A stretch of 64,000 nt of DNA, from positions 78,174,962-78,238,961 of the forward strand of contig JAMXIF010001253.1 in NCBI GenBank assembly GCA_028583685.1. The letters run 5' to 3'. Source of the stretch: Petaurus breviceps papuanus. Its lineage: Eukaryota; Chordata; Mammalia; Diprotodontia; Petauridae. Under the pieces are notes generated by a model. The model searched no databases. It was not told the DNA's origin and was given only the letters and a program-made list of their open reading frames with translations. Made by a program: the position numbers and the translations under genes. Positions 49,023 through 60,009 of the stretch are shown here, piece after piece (position 1 is the stretch's first letter; the number at the start of each line of letters is the position of its first letter).

Positions 49023-49564
49023 AATATCTATGTGGCATTAGAGAAGATTCTAAACATAAGACAGAAGGGACCCTCACTCAGTGATAACCAGGACCCTTCT
49101 TTCTGAAAGTTTTTCATCAAAAGCAAGGAAAATGTATATTTGAAAAGAAAAATGTAAAAAGAGATGGTCAAGTTAAAGGCTTGATTAATCTTCATATCCT
49201 CTTTCTAGCTGCTATAGGCCTATACTTTACTCTTACTGGTCTTGGGTGTCTAGGGCATTGATGTTGTTATAGAATTCTTCTTTCCTACAAACATATAGAA
49301 AGCCAGATAGCTGTGGTAATAATAATTTGTGATATCAAAATGCCAGTAAAATATAATGGAGTTGGCTATATTATTAAATTATGAAAAGGGAAAAAATCAA
49401 GCTTTTACATATATTGAAGGTAGTCCTAAAATAGTTTCCTTTGTGTACATCTTTTCTTTTAATTTTAATTTAGTAAAGCTTATTGTTGATTTTCTATGGT
49501 AACATTTCTTCTGACAATATCCCCACTTCTCTTAAATAGGACCTCTTATTTCATATAAAAGTTA

Positions 49565-49695
49565 TAAGTCAAGTGATTGGACTTTCTTACATTAAATATC
49601 TACTATTTGTCAAACATTGTGTTAAGTATAGACAATACAAGTTAAAAAGCAAGATAAATCCTGCTCTCAAGGAGCTCACATTCTAGACCTAATTT
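49565..49695 (-). mobile_element. L2 3' tail remnant
   Basis: ATCTACTATTTGTCAAACAT, GTGTTAAGTATAGACAATAC and CTCTCAAGGAGCTCACATTC are reversed L2 3' UTR motifs. Confidence 0.7.
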
Positions 49696-49919
49696 CATTT
49701 ATGCAAAATTTCAGCAGCATATCAAAGGACATAGTGGTCTTGATGTGCAGCTTTGAGATGGCTAACTATGTCTGGGGGTCCCTAAGATTTACTGGCAGAT
49801 CAGAAAGCAGTGCCTGAATGTTTGTGGTATAATGGATTGGGCAGATGGTAAGGATCACAGAGCTCCATCTTTCTGAAATGATTGTAATTGGTGACTCCCT
49901 TTTCATCCAAGTGATAAGA

Positions 49920-50890
49920 ATAGTTATTTCCACTAGTCAGTCAGCAATTAGGTATTTATTATGTGCCTACTTTATGCTACACTCTGTACTTCATATATCT
50001 GGGGATATATGAAGAGGCAAAAGACAGTCCCTGACCTCAAGGAACTCAAAATTTATTTATGATGGAGACAACTGTATCAGCAAGCACCCCAGCGTCCCCA
50101 GGGTGGCTGCTCACACAGGTTCTTATATCTGCTTTGATAAAGGAAAGCAACTCAAAATGGGTTAACAAGCTTATTTTAATCAGTCAAACGTATATCATTT
50201 ACCTCGTTCAGGGGAAAAAGGTCAGCACCCTGAACTTCAGAGTATACAGGCAGAATTATCAAGACAAAGAAACAGATCAAGTAGATAGATTTCCAAACTG
50301 TCCAACCATTATATCCACACCAAATCAACATCTGGGTTTTTCAAAGCTGGGGGCTCTCAATAATGGCTTCCCAGAGTTTCATCTGATCAAATCACAGAAC
50401 ACTTCTCAAAGTGAGCCCCAAAACAAAGCTACACATCAGGGCTTATATAGCCTTCTCCTGGCTCAGAGAATGTAACAACCTTCTGGACCCACTGGCCAAT
50501 CAAGAAGTATCTACTGAAAAACAAGCCTCCCACCCCAGGCTCAGGGTGCGCTTTAGCCTAGGGGCAGGAACGATCTTTAAATTTGCTTTTCCATTACAAC
50601 AACAAGCAAACAAATATATACAAACAAGTTACATATAGAATAAATAGGAAATGATTAACAGAGAGAAGACACTAGAATTAAGAAGGGTTGGGTAAGGCTT
50701 CCAGAGATGGTAGATGATATACTGAATAGGGTGGGCATAAGGAGATCAGGGTCCAGCCAAAAGGACAAAGAAAAAATGAATTTTGGCAGGAAGATTGGAG
50801 TAGTAGGGCTTCTCATGTTTGTTCCTTTTGAGGCCTCTCTGTAGAAACTGAGGCAGATGGTAGCTTTGCTAGGGATGAGTATCAAACTGG
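49920..50890 (-). mobile_element. L2 3' end and late ORF, split by solo LTR
   Basis: Left part (to 50072): AGTCAGTCAGCAATTAGGTA, TTTATTATGTGCCTACTTTA, TGACCTCAAGGAACTCAAAA. Right part (from 50604): ATATACAAACAAGTTACATA, ATAAATAGGAAATGATTAAC and GGTTGGGTAAGGCTTCCAGA. Together they read as one reversed L2, older than the LTR. Confidence 0.8.
50073..50598 (-). mobile_element. Solo ERV LTR (family A), 526 bp
   Basis: The plus strand reads TGTATCAGCAAGCACC...TTCCATTACA, the reverse of the LTR at 30274-30817. A perfect 5-bp duplication ACAAC flanks it (50068-50072 and 50599-50603). The minus-strand TATA box is at about 50441-50450. The 138-codon plus-strand frame across it is antisense to the LTR and has no viral or host domain. 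It is a fossil solo LTR, and a 150-bp piece of it reappears at 51876-52025. Confidence 0.88.
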
Positions 50891-51108
50891 GGTCTCTGAA
50901 TGAGAGCTATAGAAACTGTTGTTAAAACATCAACTGAGCAATGCATTTTATTCTGGAAACTTCTGGTTTATTCTGCAGGTCTTAATTAGAATCAACTCCT
51001 TCTAACTTGGAGTGCATTTTTGTTTCTTGTGGATATGATTTATTTTCTCCTATATGCCTATAACTCCAAAGTTCATTCTTTCTTTTCTTTCATTGTCCTT
51101 CGTTAATC

Positions 51109-51267
51109 TTTCTGCTGCTGGTGGTTTTCTGGAATTCCATAGTTAGGCTGTCTTGTTCAAAATGTTTCACACAATAGATTAATGATGACTTTTCAGAGTT
51201 TGCACAGCACTGGGGAGAAATTGTAGATTAACAAGCCTAAAATCATGCATTGCAAAGGAAAAATAAA
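51109..51267. repeat. Donor arm of a 159-bp inverted duplication
   Basis: This otherwise unclassified stretch (from TTTCTGCTGCTGGTGG to GGAAAAATAAA) occurs again, reverse-complemented and without a mismatch I can find, at 52034-52192. It is not a recognised repeat family, so the second copy is best read as locally templated. Confidence 0.9.
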
Positions 51268-51479
51268 CTGATATTATGAAGGTAGTTGAAAGATGCAACC
51301 ACGTTCTGCTGCTTAAGCTTTTTTTTTTTATCATATGATATACTGACTGTCTAATTATGAGGTAAACAAATCAAGAAAGCCAGGGTGATCTTGAGGACAC
51401 TGAAAAAAATATTTTAGAACTCATATTATCAAAACTCTAAGAAACCCACAAACCTAGAGGGTTACAATGAGCCTTTTAT

Positions 51480-51708
51480 GGCAAGAGGTCTTATGGTACC
51501 CTGGAAAGAACACTGGGCCTGGAATCAGGAGAGACTTGGCTTCAAGTCTTAGCTTTTACACCATTATGTGACCATGAATAAATCATCTGACCTTTTTTTG
51601 GTTCTTTATATTTAAAATGGAACTAGATATATTTCCCTCATAGGATTGTCTTGAGGATGAAACTTGATAATGGAGATAAAGTACTATAGAAATAAGAACT
51701 TTTGTTAA
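51480..51708 (+). mobile_element. MIR-like SINE remnant
   Basis: CTGGGCCTGGAATCAGGAGA, ATTATGTGACCATGAATAAA, and a tail around CTCATAGGATTGTCTTGAGG. Confidence 0.65.
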
Positions 51709-51808
51709 CACCTAAAATTGGGATCAATCCATCAACCAACATTCAGTCAGTCAATAAACATTTACTAAGAACTTACTGCAGGTGAGGAAATGAACTAAGT
51801 ACTGGGAA

Positions 51809-51875
51809 TACATACACACACATATAAACATATATACATATACACATGCATACATATACAGAAATACACATGTAC
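51809..51875. repeat. CA/TA microsatellite, left half
   Basis: ATACATACACACACATATAA-type repeat with TACACATGCATACATATAC. It is interrupted at 51876 by the chimeric insertion and resumes at 52193. Confidence 0.9.
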
Positions 51876-52192
51876 TCACAGAACACTTCTCAAAGTGAGC
51901 CCCAAAACAAAGCTACACATCAGGGCTTATATAGCCTTCTCCTGGCTCAGAGAATGTAACAACCTTCTGGACCCACTGGCCAATCAAGAAGTATCTACTG
52001 AAAAACAAGCCTCCCACCCCAGGCTTATTTTTATTTATTTTTCCTTTGCAATGCATGATTTTAGGCTTGTTAATCTACAATTTCTCCCCAGTGCTGTGCA
52101 AACTCTGAAAAGTCATCATTAATCTATTGTGTGAAACATTTTGAACAAGACAGCCTAACTATGGAATTCCAGAAAACCACCAGCAGCAGAAA
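51876..52192. repeat. Chimeric templated insertion in a microsatellite
   Basis: Part 1 (51876-52025) is a direct copy of 50392-50541, the promoter-bearing half of the solo LTR, constant offset 1484. Part 2 (52034-52192) is the reverse complement of 51109-51267. An 8-bp A/T filler (52026-52033) joins them. By eye there is no mismatch over 150 and 159 bp. Neither part ends at an element boundary, there is no A-tail, and no clear target duplication is visible. Template switching during repair or replication explains it better than transposition; misassembly must be excluded. Confidence 0.9.
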
Positions 52193-52231
52193 CACACATA
52201 TACACACACACACACACATACACACACACTC
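52193..52231. repeat. CA microsatellite, right half
   Basis: CACACATATACACACACACA continues the left microsatellite half after the insertion. Confidence 0.9.
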
Positions 52232-53417
52232 AGTCCCTGCTCTCAGTCAGTTAAAATATCTAATTGGGGAAGACAATATGCAAAAGAAAACCAAAAAGTA
52301 GGTTGGGGACAGGAGAGGTAACCCAGTTCAGGAGCACGGTAGAAAAATCAAATTAATCTCAAAGTAGTGTGCAGTCACAAAATGAGATGTTCTGGCCTGT
52401 GCTTCCTCAAATGGAGGTTTATGAGTTGATATGAGCCCCCAATCACAGGGGGAATAGATGGTTATGAGGGGGAGCCCCAAGAGGTTTTCCCAATGATGAG
52501 CTTGGGGGAGGGCAGGATATAAAATTCAGAGAAGTCCCATTATTTCATTGAGATTTAATGATAAAAGTAAAAAAGTTCATGGCCTCAAAAATACTTATAG
52601 TCAATCAAGGGGAAACAATATATAGATATGTGATTATGTAAATGGATACACATAAAGATACATGGGAAGGGTTGTATATAAATATGGGTAAATATAGAGA
52701 TATAGATACAAGGTGAGAAAAGCATTAGTGCAGATGAGAGGGAGGGAGAATCAGGAAAGCCTCATGTGGAAGATGCCACTGGATATGAACTTTGAAGAAA
52801 ATCAAAGACTCTTCACTGAGGTGAGGAGGAAAGTCTAGCCAGTGAAAAAGCCATAAGACATAATGTGGAGTTCAAGGAATGCAAAGATGGTTAGTTTGGC
52901 TGGACACTACTGAGCATGTATGTAAACAATCTACAGTGGAGCCTGAAGAGATAGGTTGGTGTAAAGTTCTAAAGAACTTTAAATACCAAATAGAGTTTAT
53001 TTTGATATTGTAAGTAAAGGGGAAGCATTGGAGAATTTTGCATAGGGGAGTAACTTAGCACTGTACTTTAGGAAAAATAACCAGTAACTCCATGAAGCAA
53101 AGATTAGATAAAGGAATGACTTGAGGTTATTTAGGAGGTTATTGCAATAATTCAGATAAGAAATCATAAAGGTCTGAACAATAATGTTGACTGTATGAGT
53201 GGAGAGAAGGGAATGAATGTGAGAAACAAAGTGACAGTAGAAAATAAAATGTCAGTTTGGTAACTGAGAAGGTATGCAGATCAAGTGGAAATGAGGAGTT
53301 TACAATGGCATAAGTTTCAACATCATTGACAAAAAATCTGGATTTTTAAATATGTCTATCAACACTTAGACATATTAAAAATTGACATCAAATTCCAATA
53401 ATTACCGGGTAGTATTA

Positions 53418-54270
53418 TAGAATCTCAGAATTGTAAGGCATTTCAAAGGTCTTCTAGGCCAAACTGTACCTCAGTAATGGTTTCTTCTAAATATTGCTTA
53501 TAAAAATACCATATGACAAAAAAAAGCTTGAAGACCTAGAGGAAGAGAAACATTTGTTTCTCTGTGGGTCAATTTTAATCTCTAAGATTTCTACTTACGT
53601 TGCATAAGAATAAAAATTTCTTGTGTCTTTATTTTCACACATACATAATACTTATATTAATTTTATTCTATTAAATCTGTCTCCTTGCATCCCCTATCAA
53701 TTGGTGGTAGTTATACATTTGGTATCCAAGCAAAACAAAAATACTTTCCTTTCTGCTTGACACCACTTCAAATACTTGTTTAGATGTATCACATCTCTCC
53801 TAAGTTTAGCAGCTTCATTTTCTTTAGCTGATTCATCTATGGTATTGTCTGAAGTTCCCTGACCATTTAGACATCCCATTTCTGGAACTGCTCATTTGCT
53901 GATGTCCTTGCTAAATTGAATGAGATACTCGAGATTTGACCTTAAACAGGGCAGTGTATAGTTGAATGAACTCTCTTGATAGAGCTGAAATTTTTTTAGT
54001 TTTTTTGGCTGCCATGTCATACTGATTACCCCTATTTGAGTTTTCAGGACATTCAACTCCTCAGATCTTTTTTCATACAAACTATTGTCTGCCTTTTTGT
54101 TTTATGTTTATATAGTTGATTTTTCTCACCACATATAGAATTTTCTTAAGTTCTACTATGATGCCTTTGGTATAGAGATGGCCATAAGTTATCAAAGACT
54201 GTATCAGCTGAATATAAGCTCTTGCAGTCTCTACTAAGCTAAAAAGTGGGATAATAACCACCCTTTTCTG
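53418..54270 (-). mobile_element. CR1-like LINE 3' region
   Basis: The plus strand shows reversed CR1-type text: TAGAATCTCAGAATTGTAAG, TTTCAAAGGTCTTCTAGGCC, ACCACTTCAAATACTTGTTT, ACCTTAAACAGGGCAGTGTA, TTTTTGGCTGCCATGTCATA and CCTCAGATCTTTTTTCATAC. Short minus frames of 60 and 62 codons are remnants only. Confidence 0.7.
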
Positions 54271-54279
54271 GCATCTGGG

Positions 54280-55640
54280 GAAAGCATATCAAAACATGCT
54301 GAGGGAAAACAGAATAAAAGTCAAGCTTAATCAGCTTTTAGGGGAAAAACAGTTACAGGAGAGTATAATGTTGGAAGGTACATTATTCTTTACTATACAA
54401 GTCTCTGTGGGGGTGAAAGAGATCTTTGAATACCACTAAGGCTCTGTCACATAGAAGGCCTAGATTGAGTCAGAGGTGAACCAGATTTAGGCTTTATATA
54501 AGGAAAAAAATTCTCAAAAGTTTAGATTATTCAAAATGTTATAGATGCCCCTCCCACTTATTTTGAGCAAATACTAGATAAACACTTTCTACATGAGTAG
54601 AGGGCATTCTTAGATATAAGTTGAAGTAGTTGAAATGATGAATATGAAATTATGATTTTCAAATGGAAGTATACCTTTAGCCACTAATTAGAGTGTTGAG
54701 TAAAACTATGTAAAGAATAGATGTCAAGTGAACAACTGATTAGAATTTTGAGTAACAGATATCTAATGAACACTTTAAGTGCAGAGAATTCACTGCAGAA
54801 GACTGTTGGTGGCATAATCAATATCCAAACTACTCTTTTCATCTGTATTCTATATATTCTAAGTGTAACTTTCTGGCATTCTAGCAGTCACCAAGATTGA
54901 CTCAAAAACTGGCTTATTTAACTACTATTTGAAATAATAAATATTCCCTAAGGCTTCCTAATATAAGCATGAAGTTTTAATGGCTATTGAAAAACTAATA
55001 ATAAAACTTACATGAAGAACAGGTTAGTGTGACAATGCGAGAAGAGCAAAATGATCAAAATGTAAAATAAGCTACTTGTTTTCTGTTGTAATGTTGATGG
55101 CATTTATTGTTGATGGCATTTATAAATGAAGCTGGGTGCAAAATTAAAAAAAAAATCTCACTAACCTTAACATTGTTCATTTATGTGCTAGAGTCTTTGT
55201 GGGAATGTGAGTTTTCAAGATTTTATAAACATTAAAAAACCATGTATTCCCTTGATTTAATTTTGCTTTCAAGGATCACCATGGTAAAAATTTGTTTTTC
55301 TAAATGAAAAAGTCTAAAAACAAAATAACCCAACACATACAATAGAAGTATATACAAAATACCCTAAAGGAATTTGTTTCTTCTGTGGAAAATAACTTAA
55401 TTTGCTGACTGCCATCAGGTTTGGCAGATGGCCTTCATTCTGCAATGCTGTATTTTATTACTCATATACTTCATGTGTTAAAAGGACTTCCCCAATCATT
55501 AATATTAATTGTAAAAGCTATTTTTCATTTCTTTTATTTTTTGTCAGAGAGATTCCAAACATATTGGTTACATCTAGATGCATATGTTAAAATCTTGGAA
55601 CAGAAGAATATCTGTCTATAAAGTATATTATTTCAAAATC
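54280..55640. other. AT-rich unique-looking DNA
   Basis: No repeat or gene recognised. Confidence 0.45.
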
Positions 55641-55649
55641 TAAAGGTAG

Positions 55650-55895
55650 GATGAAAATAAACACTTATTAAACACCTACTATGTGCAAGGTACTTTTCTA
55701 AGTGGTTTATAAATATCTCATTTGATTCTCACAAATTTGGGAGGTAGATGCTCTTATTATCTACATTTTTAAATAGTTGAGGAAACTGAGTCATACAGAC
55801 GTTAACTTATTTGAGCATCATCAGTCTGAGGCAGGATTTGAATGAAGACTTTCCTGAATCCTAGCCCGACATCTATTATACCATCTAACAAGCAA
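55650..55895 (-). mobile_element. THER1/MIR3-like CORE-SINE
   Basis: ACACTTATTAAACACCTACT, CTCATTTGATTCTCACAAAT, GTTGAGGAAACTGAGTCATA, GAGGCAGGATTTGAATGAAG and CCTGAATCCTAGCCCGACAT in reversed order. Confidence 0.75.
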
Positions 55896-56079
55896 TGTAT
55901 GAGAATGTAGAGTATAATGAATATGGGATTATACCTCTCTATTAAAAATTAATTTGGAGATACAAAAATGTATTTGAAGAACTCAATTTATTCCTGAGGA
56001 AAATTTATCAATTGTTCTATAAAATTATTTGAATATACTCATTTTTATTCCCTTGAGCTCCTTTATTAAATGGTGACTT

Positions 56080-56190
56080 CTTAAAGGTCATGGAACCTGT
56101 TCATATCCAGTTTATACACATATTTCCACAGCATCTAGCAAACAACTATACTAGAGGGCACTACGGAAAAGCTATTTAATGAATGCATGT
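56080..56190 (+). mobile_element. L2 3' tail remnant
   Basis: CCACAGCATCTAGCAAACAA and AAAGCTATTTAATGAATGCA resemble the L2 end. Confidence 0.5.
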
Positions 56191-56464
56191 GTGCTTTCCA
56201 TGAATAGTTTAAGGTTAACAGGCTACTTTAAAAGACTCATTCAAAAATGCAAACAGATTGGTTGTTTTTAAAGGTTTTAAAAACTGACCCATCAATTAGA
56301 AGAATTTTTTTTCTTGAGGGATGCAATCGATAATTAACACATTATTAACTGCATTATTCATTTACTTAAACACTTACTATTACTAATAAATTCAAAAGGA
56401 GGAAATAACATGACAAAGTTTATATTGCCTTTCTCCACTAATATCCTCCTACTCCCAATACTTA

Positions 56465-56700
56465 TCATTTATTGCACTTTAAGATTGCAAAATGAGTTTA
56501 TAATTATCATCTCATTTGATCCTCACAACAATCCTGGGATAGGTAGGATGTTATCATCCTCATTGCATAGATGAGGAAGCAGATAAATTAGAGTATAAGT
56601 CATTTTTCTCCTGTCACACAGGTACTAAGTGTCAGAGGCAGTATTTGAACTTGTCTTCCTGACTCCAAGTCTAATGTTTTCTCTGCTCCACCAAACTTAT
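56465..56700 (-). mobile_element. THER1/MIR3-like CORE-SINE
   Basis: ATCTCATTTGATCCTCACAA, CAATCCTGGGATAGGTAGGA, CATAGATGAGGAAGCAGATA, TTGTCTTCCTGACTCCAAGT. Well recognisable but diverged. Confidence 0.75.
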
Positions 56701-57089
56701 TCTTTTTGGCATGGAGTTGATTCTTGGGTTTTGAAGATTATGCCCCTGGAGCATAAGCTCTGGCAGGTCCTATCACATTAAAAAGGCTGCAGATCTGGGC
56801 CCAATGATATCTGTCACATATAACCACTTTACCCGAGTGTAAACAAATTTACTGCAATATGGCTTGCCACCAATTAATGATTTTGGAGGGCCACAAAGCA
56901 TGTGAAGTTTTTCCAATAAGATGTAGAAGGTAGTACAATCTACATTAGTAACCATGTAAGTGACAATCATGAGTTTTCTGAAATGTGAAAGGAAAAACAG
57001 ACATGATTGAAGAGAGTTTAGTACACAGACCTATTAAGAAATTTATCAAATAGACTAAATAATGGTAAATATATTTAACTGTTCAACTA

Positions 57090-59150
57090 GCCACAGCTTA
57101 TTAAGTTCCTATGCTGTACTAAATATTGTGCCAAGTATCAGGGGCACAAAGGTAAGAGTGAAGGAATCTTGAGAAAAAACACTGTATATTTTCTTCATTA
57201 GCTGAATTCTCTATTTTAATTCTGGTAGTGTTATCAACATTTAAAGTTGTGATTTTGTTGATATAGATAGCTTCTAGGAAGGAAGTTATCTCTACTAGAG
57301 AAAACCTATAGAAGTTCTATACTGTACAGTCTTTGTCAGGTGTTTGGAGTATTAAAAGGTTTTATAGTCAGTGACATTTCAGGAACTAGACTTTGTGTCT
57401 TTAAGATTAACTCTGTTCTCCACACTATAAGGACTGTCCTATAAAGAATATGATTAAGTAAAATAACCTGACTGAGGATCAAAAAAACTTAAAAGATTAA
57501 GAAAAATAGTCCCATTTTTCCACATTTAAAATGCTGAAAATAGATGAAACTAAATTCTTTAGAGTAAAATATGTTTCTATTTTTTTTTACTGCCATTGCA
57601 CATCATCCAGTATTTCCCTAAGTATCTGAGATCAAATTTTCTAAATTCAATACTAGACAGAGGTTGACCAAGGAAGATAATTTTCCCTTGCTTTTTCTCA
57701 TTGTCTCTACATTGACACTCTAGCAAATCTCAAAAAATAAATCACAGGAATGATTTGTAGCTTTGCTTCCCAAAATTTTGGCAAAAGAGTTCCTGAGTTC
57801 TGGTTATTTGCCCAATTTTAGAACAGTTAAACTGTGTTTAGCATAGCCTTTATTCCATTACACAAAATATTCGAAAGATGCTAAGGTCTCACAGGTGCTC
57901 ATAAACATATACAGAAACATCAGGTGATATTACTGATTATTATAGGCAATCAAACTTTTATCAATAAGCATCTTTTATTTTACTCTACAGTTGCAAATAA
58001 TCTGGTAACCTATATATGTAGAAAAACCCTAAGTTTTAAAAAAAATTATGATCTCTTTCCCTTCACACCATCATCGAAGACTGTGTTCATTCTAAAGAAG
58101 TCCACATTTAAGCTGTCTGCTCATACTAACTCCACCCTTACAAATTCATATTGTAGCTATTTTTCTTGTTCAATTTATTTAGTTGTCCAGCTAAACTTGG
58201 TTTCTAGCCATGGTTTGGCACTGTAATCCAGAGTTTTCTGAATTGTAAAGGATAAAGACAATGGAGAAAATAGTTGTACATTTTCAAATGCAAGTCCTTT
58301 ATAAATATGTCCACTTTTCAAAATGAAAAAGTGTAAATTAAAATAAACATATCAATAGTAACATAGTAAACTCACTCTGCCACTGAATACAACACAGTGT
58401 TTTATGTGGCATATCTAAACATGGTCAAATTTGAGTTGAAGTGTGCCACATCATAAAAGATATAGTCTGTGGAGAAGTCATTAGTGGTCATCAGTCTTTA
58501 GAAGTTATATTATGATTATATTATAATTATGTTATATATTATATAACATATATTATGATTTTTTTCACTGTGTATTATATTGTTGAGATTTTTAAGCACA
58601 TCTTTGTATTTTTGTTATGCTGTTAATAAGTCAGCAACAGCATTGATATTTATTTAAGTCTTGTGAAGCTAGAGGATTTTATATGGAAATGAGCATAAAT
58701 TTTTAAGGAAAAGAGGTTTCTCTGTTTTATTTAATAAAATTGAACATTTCTCAGGAGTAATTGATTATAGGGATTCTTCATTATGGAATACTTCCTTTAT
58801 TGTGTTTCATAGATATTTGTGTATTCTACAAATGGAAGTTTTCTGGCCCTCCTACATGTAACAATTCCATTGGCACCATTTTTTCCAACAGCTGCTCACA
58901 TCATGTCTCTCTGTCATATTTTTGTAATTCTTACAAAATTTCAAACTTTTTCATTATAATTATATCTGTTATGGTGATCTGTGATCAGTGATCTTTGGTG
59001 CTAATATTATAATTTATTTGGGGCACTATGAACTATGACTATATAAAGTAGCAAACTTAATTGATAAATGTTTGTTCTGATTGCTCCACCAACCCACCAT
59101 TCCTCATCTTTCCATTTGTCTTCAAGCTTTTCTGTTCTCTGAGACACAAC
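57090..59150. other. L2 tail trace, then AT-rich unique-looking DNA
   Basis: 57095-57160 has GTGCCAAGTATCAGGGGCAC (reversed L2 tail). Beyond it I see no repeat or gene. 58505-58555 is an AT-only quasi-palindrome. Confidence 0.45.
58505..58558. repeat. AT-rich quasi-palindrome
   Basis: TTATATATTATATAACATAT within TATATTATGATTATATTATAA repeats can fold on itself. Probably low-complexity. Confidence 0.6.
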
Positions 59151-59164
59151 AATATTGAATAACC

Positions 59165-59556
59165 CTCTGAGTGTTCAATGAAAGAATGGGTCAATAATAT
59201 GTCAAACTTCATTGTTGTCTTATTTTAAGAAATTGCCACAACCACCCCAGCTTTCAGCAATCATCACTCTGATCAGTCAGCAGCCATCAATATTAAAGTA
59301 AGATCCTCTGCCAGCAAAAAGATAACCCACTGAAGGCTCAGATGATGGTTAACATTTTTATTTTAAAAAAGTGTTTTGAATTAAGGTATGCACATTGTGA
59401 ATTTTTTCAGACGTGATGCTATTGCACACTAAATAAACTACAGCATAGTGTAAGCATAACATTTACACTAAAAAATAAAAGAGTCATGTGACTCACTGTG
59501 ATATTTGCTTTGTTGTGGTGATCTGGAACCAAACCGATGTCTCTGAGGTATGCCTG
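59165..59556 (+). mobile_element. Tigger-type (Tc1/mariner) DNA transposon, 3' end
   Basis: The plus strand carries the 3' end of a Tigger1-like element. First comes the end of the transposase frame (AACTTCATTGTTGTCTTATT, then residues resembling [17 protein letters not shown], then CTGAAGGCTCAGATGATGG). Next is the 3' UTR (TGCTATTGCACACTAAATAA, GACTCACTGTGATATTTGCT), then the terminal inverted repeat TCTCTGAGGTATGCCTG ending at 59556, followed by a TA target dinucleotide. The 5' two-thirds of the element is absent. Inactive. Confidence 0.85.
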
Positions 59557-59696
59557 TAATTAATGAAAGAGATTTTACATTTTTTTTTCTTTAAAAAGAA
59601 GTATCACAATATAACCTTAATTGCCTTGAAACCAGGGATGAAAATTAAGAAAGTGATGAGTCACGTAGAAGGCTGAGGTTTTAGGATTTAGTTTTG

Positions 59697-60009
59697 TTTT
59701 TTTTTTTAAGCAATCAGGGTTAAGTAACTTGCTCAAGGTTACATGGCCAGTTATTTCTGGGTGTGGTGCTGAGTGTCTGAGCCTGGGATTTGATCTCCTG
59801 ATCATCCCAACACTGGAGCCAGTGCTCTTACTCGCTGAGCCACCTGGCCACCCGGCCACCCTTAAGCAATTGGGGTTAAGTAACTTGCTCAAGGTTACAT
59901 GATCAGGTGTTTCTGGGTGGGTGCTAAGTGTCTGAGCCTGGGATTTGATCTCCAGGTCATCCTGACACTGGAGCCAGTGCTCTTACTCACTGTGCTACCT
60001 GGTCGCCCC
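59697..60009 (-). mobile_element. Two-unit WSINE1-like SINE with one shared target duplication
   Basis: On the minus strand the order is: target duplication, unit R (60009-59862, starting GGGGCGACCAGGTAGCACAG), unit L (about 59860-59709, starting GGGTGGCCGGGTGGCCAGGT with a doubled GGGTGGCC), T/A-tail, target duplication. TTAGGATTTAGTTTTG is perfect at 59681-59696 and 60010-60025. No A-tail separates the units, and they differ at many positions. Confidence 0.9.

Larger units (their letters stand above)
51735..53300 (-). mobile_element. L2 3' end and C-terminal ORF, split by microsatellite and insertion
   Basis: The tail is at 51735-51808 (CAGTCAGTCAATAAACATTT). After the microsatellite block, CAGTCCCTGCTCTCAGTCAG is at about 52230. 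The reversed late ORF follows: GAAAGCCTCATGTGGAAGAT, CTAAAGAACTTTAAATACCA, GGGGAGTAACTTAGCACTGT, GAGGTTATTGCAATAATTCA and TGACAGTAGAAAATAAAATG (reverse of the L2 segment encoding SC.FYLHN). Decayed. Confidence 0.75.

Noticed and set aside
50059-50475. 138-codon open frame, the longest in the window
   Set aside because: It runs antisense across a solo LTR (50073-50598). A related stretch is found in the other LTR copy, and it has no domain, so it is incidental.
50411-52122. Two frames starting with the same residues (MSPKTKLHIRAYIAF), suggesting a repeated gene
   Set aside because: The shared part is antisense LTR sequence. The second copy comes from the templated insertion at 51876-52025. 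A similar frame occurs in the LTR at 30 kb.
53697-54080. Minus-strand frames of 60 and 62 codons as a split gene
   Set aside because: They fall in a reversed CR1-like 3' region with diagnostic repeat text such as TTTTTGGCTGCCATGTCATA.
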